From positions 1 through 64,000 of the forward strand of contig JACHLS010000005.1 of assembly GCA_014204635.1 (NCBI GenBank): 64,000 nt of DNA, given 5' to 3'. This DNA comes from Sporosarcina luteola (GTDB lineage Bacteria; Bacillota; Bacilli; Bacillales_A; Planococcaceae). Of this stretch, positions 61,356 through 64,000 are shown piece by piece (positions within the stretch are counted from its first letter, which is position 1; the number at the start of each line of letters is the position of its first letter). A program made the translations under genes and the position numbers. Under the pieces are notes generated by a model. The model searched no databases. It was not told the origin of the DNA and saw only the letters and a list, made by a program, of their open reading frames with translations.

Positions 61356-62099
61356 TTATTTCAACATACCGCCATCTACTTCCAATACTGTACCGTTGAC
61401 AAATTCAGCTTCATCGGAAGCTAAAAACAAATACGCATTTGCAATATCTTCAGGCTTGCCCAAGCGAGTAAACGGAGTCATCAAACGGATTTGTTCCAGC
61501 ACCTTGTCTGGAATTGTCTCAATCATCTCTGTTTCAATAAATCCTGGCGCGACCGCATTTACATTAATGCCTTTCCGCCCGTATTCCTTCGCCCATGTCC
61601 TTGTCATGCCAATCAGCCCGGCTTTCGAAGCAGCATAATTCGTTTGACCGACATTGCCGCCCGTCCCCGCGATGGAAGACGTGTTAATAATCTTTCCCTT
61701 GCCTTGCGCCAGCATGGCAGGCAAAAACGCTTGTGTGCAATGAAAAACACCTATCATATTGACATCGAGCACCCGTTGAAAGTCAGCCGCGTCCATGTTA
61801 AGAAGCATTGCATCTTTTGTAATGCCCGCGTTATTTACTAGGATATCCACCTTGCCGAAGTGGGTCAACACTTGAGAAGCAACAGTGTGTACGGATTCCC
61901 GATCCGCTACATCCACATGAAAGAAAGCCACTTCGATGCCTTCCCCGTGCAATTGCCGGGCTGTCTCCTCTCCGGTTGTCCCATCAAAGTCCAAAATGGC
62001 TACCTGCGCCCCTTCTTTGCCAAACAGCCGCGCAGCGACTGCCCCAATTCCTTTTGCGCCTCCCGTCAGGACAGCTGTTTTTCCTTTCAATCGCCCCAT
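61356..62099 (-). CDS. FabG/PhaB-like short-chain dehydrogenase
   Basis: 247 residues. Rossmann motif TGGAKGIGAVAARLFG, NNAG (VNNAGITKD), catalytic Ser-Tyr-Lys in NTSSIAGTGGNVGQTNYAASKAG. Reduces 3-oxoacyl-ACP or acetoacetyl-CoA with NADPH. Not part of a fab cluster here, so a specialised or polyhydroxyalkanoate role is possible. Stands alone between desaturase and ytxJ. Confidence 0.87.
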   Translation of the reverse strand: MGRLKGKTAVLTGGAKGIGAVAARLFGKEGAQVAILDFDGTTGEETARQLHGEGIEVAFFHVDVADRESVHTVASQVLTHFGKVDILVNNAGITKDAMLLNMDAADFQRVLDVNMIGVFHCTQAFLPAMLAQGKGKIINTSSIAGTGGNVGQTNYAASKAGLIGMTRTWAKEYGRKGINVNAVAPGFIETEMIETIPDKVLEQIRLMTPFTRLGKPEDIANAYLFLASDEAEFVNGTVLEVDGGMLK

Positions 62100-62224
62100 T
62101 CCATCCCTCTTTCCCCAATTATTGTTTTTAGACTATTCCCATTCTATCACAACGCCTAGAAAACAAATACGATGCCTAGTAATGACTCCAATCCGCATCT
62201 TCTTCGTCAAAATCTCGGCAATAG

Positions 62225-62260
62225 AAAAAGCAGGCCTCAAAAGAATGAGTTCCTGCTTTT
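62225..62260 (-). terminator. Terminator of ytxJ
   Basis: Stem AAGCAGG...CCTGCTT with an inner CTCA/TTGAG extension, followed by TTTTT on the reverse strand. Confidence 0.8.
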
Positions 62261-62265
62261 CTGCT

Positions 62266-62592
62266 TTAGGCATATGTTTCAACTGCTGACTGTATTTTGG
62301 ATCGGGAAATACCATAATGGCTCGCGTTCCAAACCGCTTGGCCATCAACAAACAATAACAGTTGGGGTGTTTCATGACGGATGCCAGTATTCAATTCAAT
62401 ATCGTCGGATACAGTGCGGGCCGTTTGAACTGTAAGAAAGTACTTCGGAATGTCTGTATCAAACCGTTCAAACTCACGAAAACCCGCTGCACTGACAGGA
62501 CATGTGGAACTGTGCTTGAGAATGAACACAGCTCCCTCCTTCGCAGCATCCTTCACATTCTTCCAATCTTCAGTCGTATGAATTTCTTTCAT
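62266..62592 (-). CDS. ytxJ: Bacillithiol-associated YtxJ protein
   Basis: 108 residues, thioredoxin-like. A single active Cys is in FILKHSSTCPVSAAG, followed by the PQLLLFVDGQAVWNASHYGI block. YtxJ (a monothiol bacilliredoxin candidate) reduces bacillithiol mixed disulphides. ATG at 62592 is chosen (GGAGAGG six bases upstream). Its presence supports a bacillithiol-producing Bacillales host. Confidence 0.88.
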   Translation of the reverse strand: MKEIHTTEDWKNVKDAAKEGAVFILKHSSTCPVSAAGFREFERFDTDIPKYFLTVQTARTVSDDIELNTGIRHETPQLLLFVDGQAVWNASHYGISRSKIQSAVETYA

Positions 62593-62618
62593 TGCCAACC
62601 TCTCCTTCCAATTATAAT

Positions 62619-63197
62619 TTACTTATTTTTTCCCGTCCCTCCGGCAATCCTAAACATGAGATCTTTAAGATGTGCAGAAATTAATAGAATGGAAAGTGCA
62701 CCTAATAACAAGGGGACTAAATGGTCAAATGGGAACAAGCACGCAAGGAACGGGATGGCTACGATCGCTCCGAATCCCGCCAATGTGAAGCTCCTGATGA
62801 ATGGATAAAGAAGCAAGAATACAGCTGCGAACCCGGCGAACAAAGGCGGATGGAATAGAAGCAACCCGCCGATGTATGTGGAAATCCCCTGTCCTCCACG
62901 AAATCGAAAGAATACGGGTAGAATATGTCCTAGCATGGCCGCAAGGAGAACTGATAATTCTACGGTTGTTCCCAACTCCAGCCATCTGGCGGTCGCAACA
63001 GGGATGGCCCCTTTCAATGCATCGCCTAAGAATACGAGGACAAACGCACTCTTCCCCAATACACGACCTGCATTGCGCGCACCCGGATTGCCGCTCCCTT
63101 CAATCCGAATATTTCGCCCAAATAATTTGCCGACCCACGCAGCGGTAAGCACAGTTCCGAGCAAATATGCGCTGATAATCAGAAATACTACAGTCAT
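62619..63197 (-). CDS. PlsY-family glycerol-3-phosphate acyltransferase
   Basis: 192 residues from ATG 63197 (AGAAGG upstream). About five membrane helices. PlsY motifs GSGNPGARNAGRVLG and GHILPVFFRFRGGQGISTY are both present; the third motif (near AHLKDLMFRI) is less conserved. Transfers acyl from acyl-phosphate to glycerol 3-phosphate to start phospholipid synthesis. Could be a secondary paralogue rather than the housekeeping PlsY. Confidence 0.85.
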   Translation of the reverse strand: MTVVFLIISAYLLGTVLTAAWVGKLFGRNIRIEGSGNPGARNAGRVLGKSAFVLVFLGDALKGAIPVATARWLELGTTVELSVLLAAMLGHILPVFFRFRGGQGISTYIGGLLLFHPPLFAGFAAVFLLLYPFIRSFTLAGFGAIVAIPFLACLFPFDHLVPLLLGALSILLISAHLKDLMFRIAGGTGKNK

Positions 63198-63282
63198 GGC
63201 AAACCTTCTTTCGAACTTTTCATCGTAACATGCGTTAGTTATTATGTATGGATAACCTGTAATGGAATTGAGGTGTAATTCC

Positions 63283-63948
63283 TTGAAAGCACTCTTCACT
63301 CGAATGACAGCAGCCTTTTTGCTTTGCCTATTGTTTGGAGGCATATTTGCTGTCATCGCCCGTGGAATCAGCAAAGCAACCATATTCCGCTTTGATGAGA
63401 CGATCATCGACATCATACAAGGATGGGAAAGTGATTGGCTTACTCCTATCATGAAGGCGTTTACGTGGATCGGCTCCACTTCTGTCGTCCTTATCCTTAT
63501 TGCTGCCGGGACGGTCCTTCTCTACTTTATTCTGAAAGAACGGATGCTGGCTTATCTTTTCTTAACTGTCATGTTGGGAACCGGCGTATTGAATCAAGTG
63601 CTGAAATTTATTTTTAAACGCGAGCGGCCTGATATCCACCGGCTGACTGAAATCGGAGGCTACAGCTTTCCAAGCGGCCATACGATGATGTCCTTTAGCC
63701 TGTATGCCATCCTTGCGTACATTGTCTGGCGGCATACGAGAACAGCAGTTAGCCGGCTTGGGCTGCTTTTATTCTCCATTCTTATGGCCTTGATGATCGC
63801 AATCAGCCGCATTTATCTCGGCGTACACTATCCGAGCGACGTGGCGGGCGGTATGGCAGCAAGCGCATTTTGGCTCGTGGTATCGATGTCAGTTTATGGC
63901 TACTACCAAAATCGTACTTCCAAACAATCGAAACCGTCTGCTACTTAA
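63283..63948 (+). CDS. PAP2-family membrane phosphatase
   Basis: 221 residues; TTG at 63283 is chosen because GAGGTG lies seven bases upstream, inside the longer ORF. About six membrane helices. Signature motifs KFIFKRERPD (KX6RP), SFPSGHTM (PSGH) and SRIYLGVHYPSDVAGG (SRX5HX3D) are intact. Dephosphorylates lipid phosphates such as undecaprenyl pyrophosphate or phosphatidic acid. Confidence 0.9.
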   Translation: MKALFTRMTAAFLLCLLFGGIFAVIARGISKATIFRFDETIIDIIQGWESDWLTPIMKAFTWIGSTSVVLILIAAGTVLLYFILKERMLAYLFLTVMLGTGVLNQVLKFIFKRERPDIHRLTEIGGYSFPSGHTMMSFSLYAILAYIVWRHTRTAVSRLGLLLFSILMALMIAISRIYLGVHYPSDVAGGMAASAFWLVVSMSVYGYYQNRTSKQSKPSAT

Positions 63949-64000
63949 GTGGGCGGTTACCTTTTGTGAATGTCAGAAGTTATTAAAAAGCCTCCCCGTT

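Overview
The window looks like a chromosomal segment of an aerobic, endospore-forming member of the Bacillales, most likely a Planococcaceae of the Sporosarcina type. This is inferred from a spore-protein gene and two sigma-G-type promoters, a bacillithiol-associated YtxJ, an MhqR-type quinone-stress operon, a DesK/DesR/desaturase cold-response locus, frequent GTG/TTG starts and strong AGGAGG ribosome-binding sites. No rRNA, tRNA or CRISPR was recognised.

Layout. 1-440: 5' end of an IS256-family transposase cut by the window edge. 450-530: a four-unit repeat. 585-2800: mhqO-mhqD-wrbA with an MhqR operator on the promoter. 2849-6100: DUF3238-like protein and an ABC-F resistance ATPase behind a transcription-attenuator leader. 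6449-9107: phosphatase, spore protein, alpha/beta hydrolase, DUF421 membrane protein. 9211-9830: a 31-unit, 20-bp periodic array. 9868-16577: VWA lipoprotein, aldo/keto reductase, acetyltransferase, second alpha/beta hydrolase, YfhE-like peptide, YhgE/Pip protein. 16673-18534: cobalamin riboswitch, partial adenosyltransferase, BtuF-like lipoprotein. 18582-20880: APH-like phosphotransferase and ZIP transporter around an 18-unit array; 56-residue peptide. 21029-24753: MHYT-PAS-GGDEF-EAL protein and an unknown protein. 24916-27708: a phage-type lysis module (amidase, BhlA-like holin, ArpU-like regulator) divergent from repressor and ImmA-like genes. 28104-34600: SelO, YkuS-like, GNATs, lipoprotein, toast-rack protein, thioredoxin-reductase-like flavoprotein, small peptides. 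34660-34995: type I toxin-antitoxin locus. 35202-41041: repeat-bearing XRE regulator, Tyr phosphatase, ECF41 sigma factor with its oxidoreductase, small membrane proteins, a sigma-G-type small gene. 41142-49126: a PhnCDE-type transporter cluster with two signal-less 5'-nucleotidase-family enzymes and two PhnD-like lipoproteins, with a 16-unit 21-bp array inside. 49510-54722: DDAH-like enzyme, AbrB-like protein, divergent ogt/alkA, D-serine dehydratase, DacF-like carboxypeptidase. 55300-58015: kynUBA. 58286-61220: desR, desK, des. 61356-63948: FabG-like, YtxJ, PlsY-like and PAP2 proteins.

How genes work together. mhqO-mhqD-wrbA detoxify quinones. kynU-kynB-kynA, linked by ATGA overlaps, convert tryptophan to anthranilate. 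DesK/DesR should control des. The ECF41 factor is encoded after an oxidoreductase preceded by an ECF41-type promoter. The Phn-type transporter probably feeds a phosphorylated substrate to cytoplasmic phosphoesterases. The lysis genes are probably held off by the divergent repressor.

The least explained feature is a class of intergenic arrays at four loci. They share one architecture (about 10 conserved bases, about 10 variable bases, period 20-21 bp) but use three different cores.
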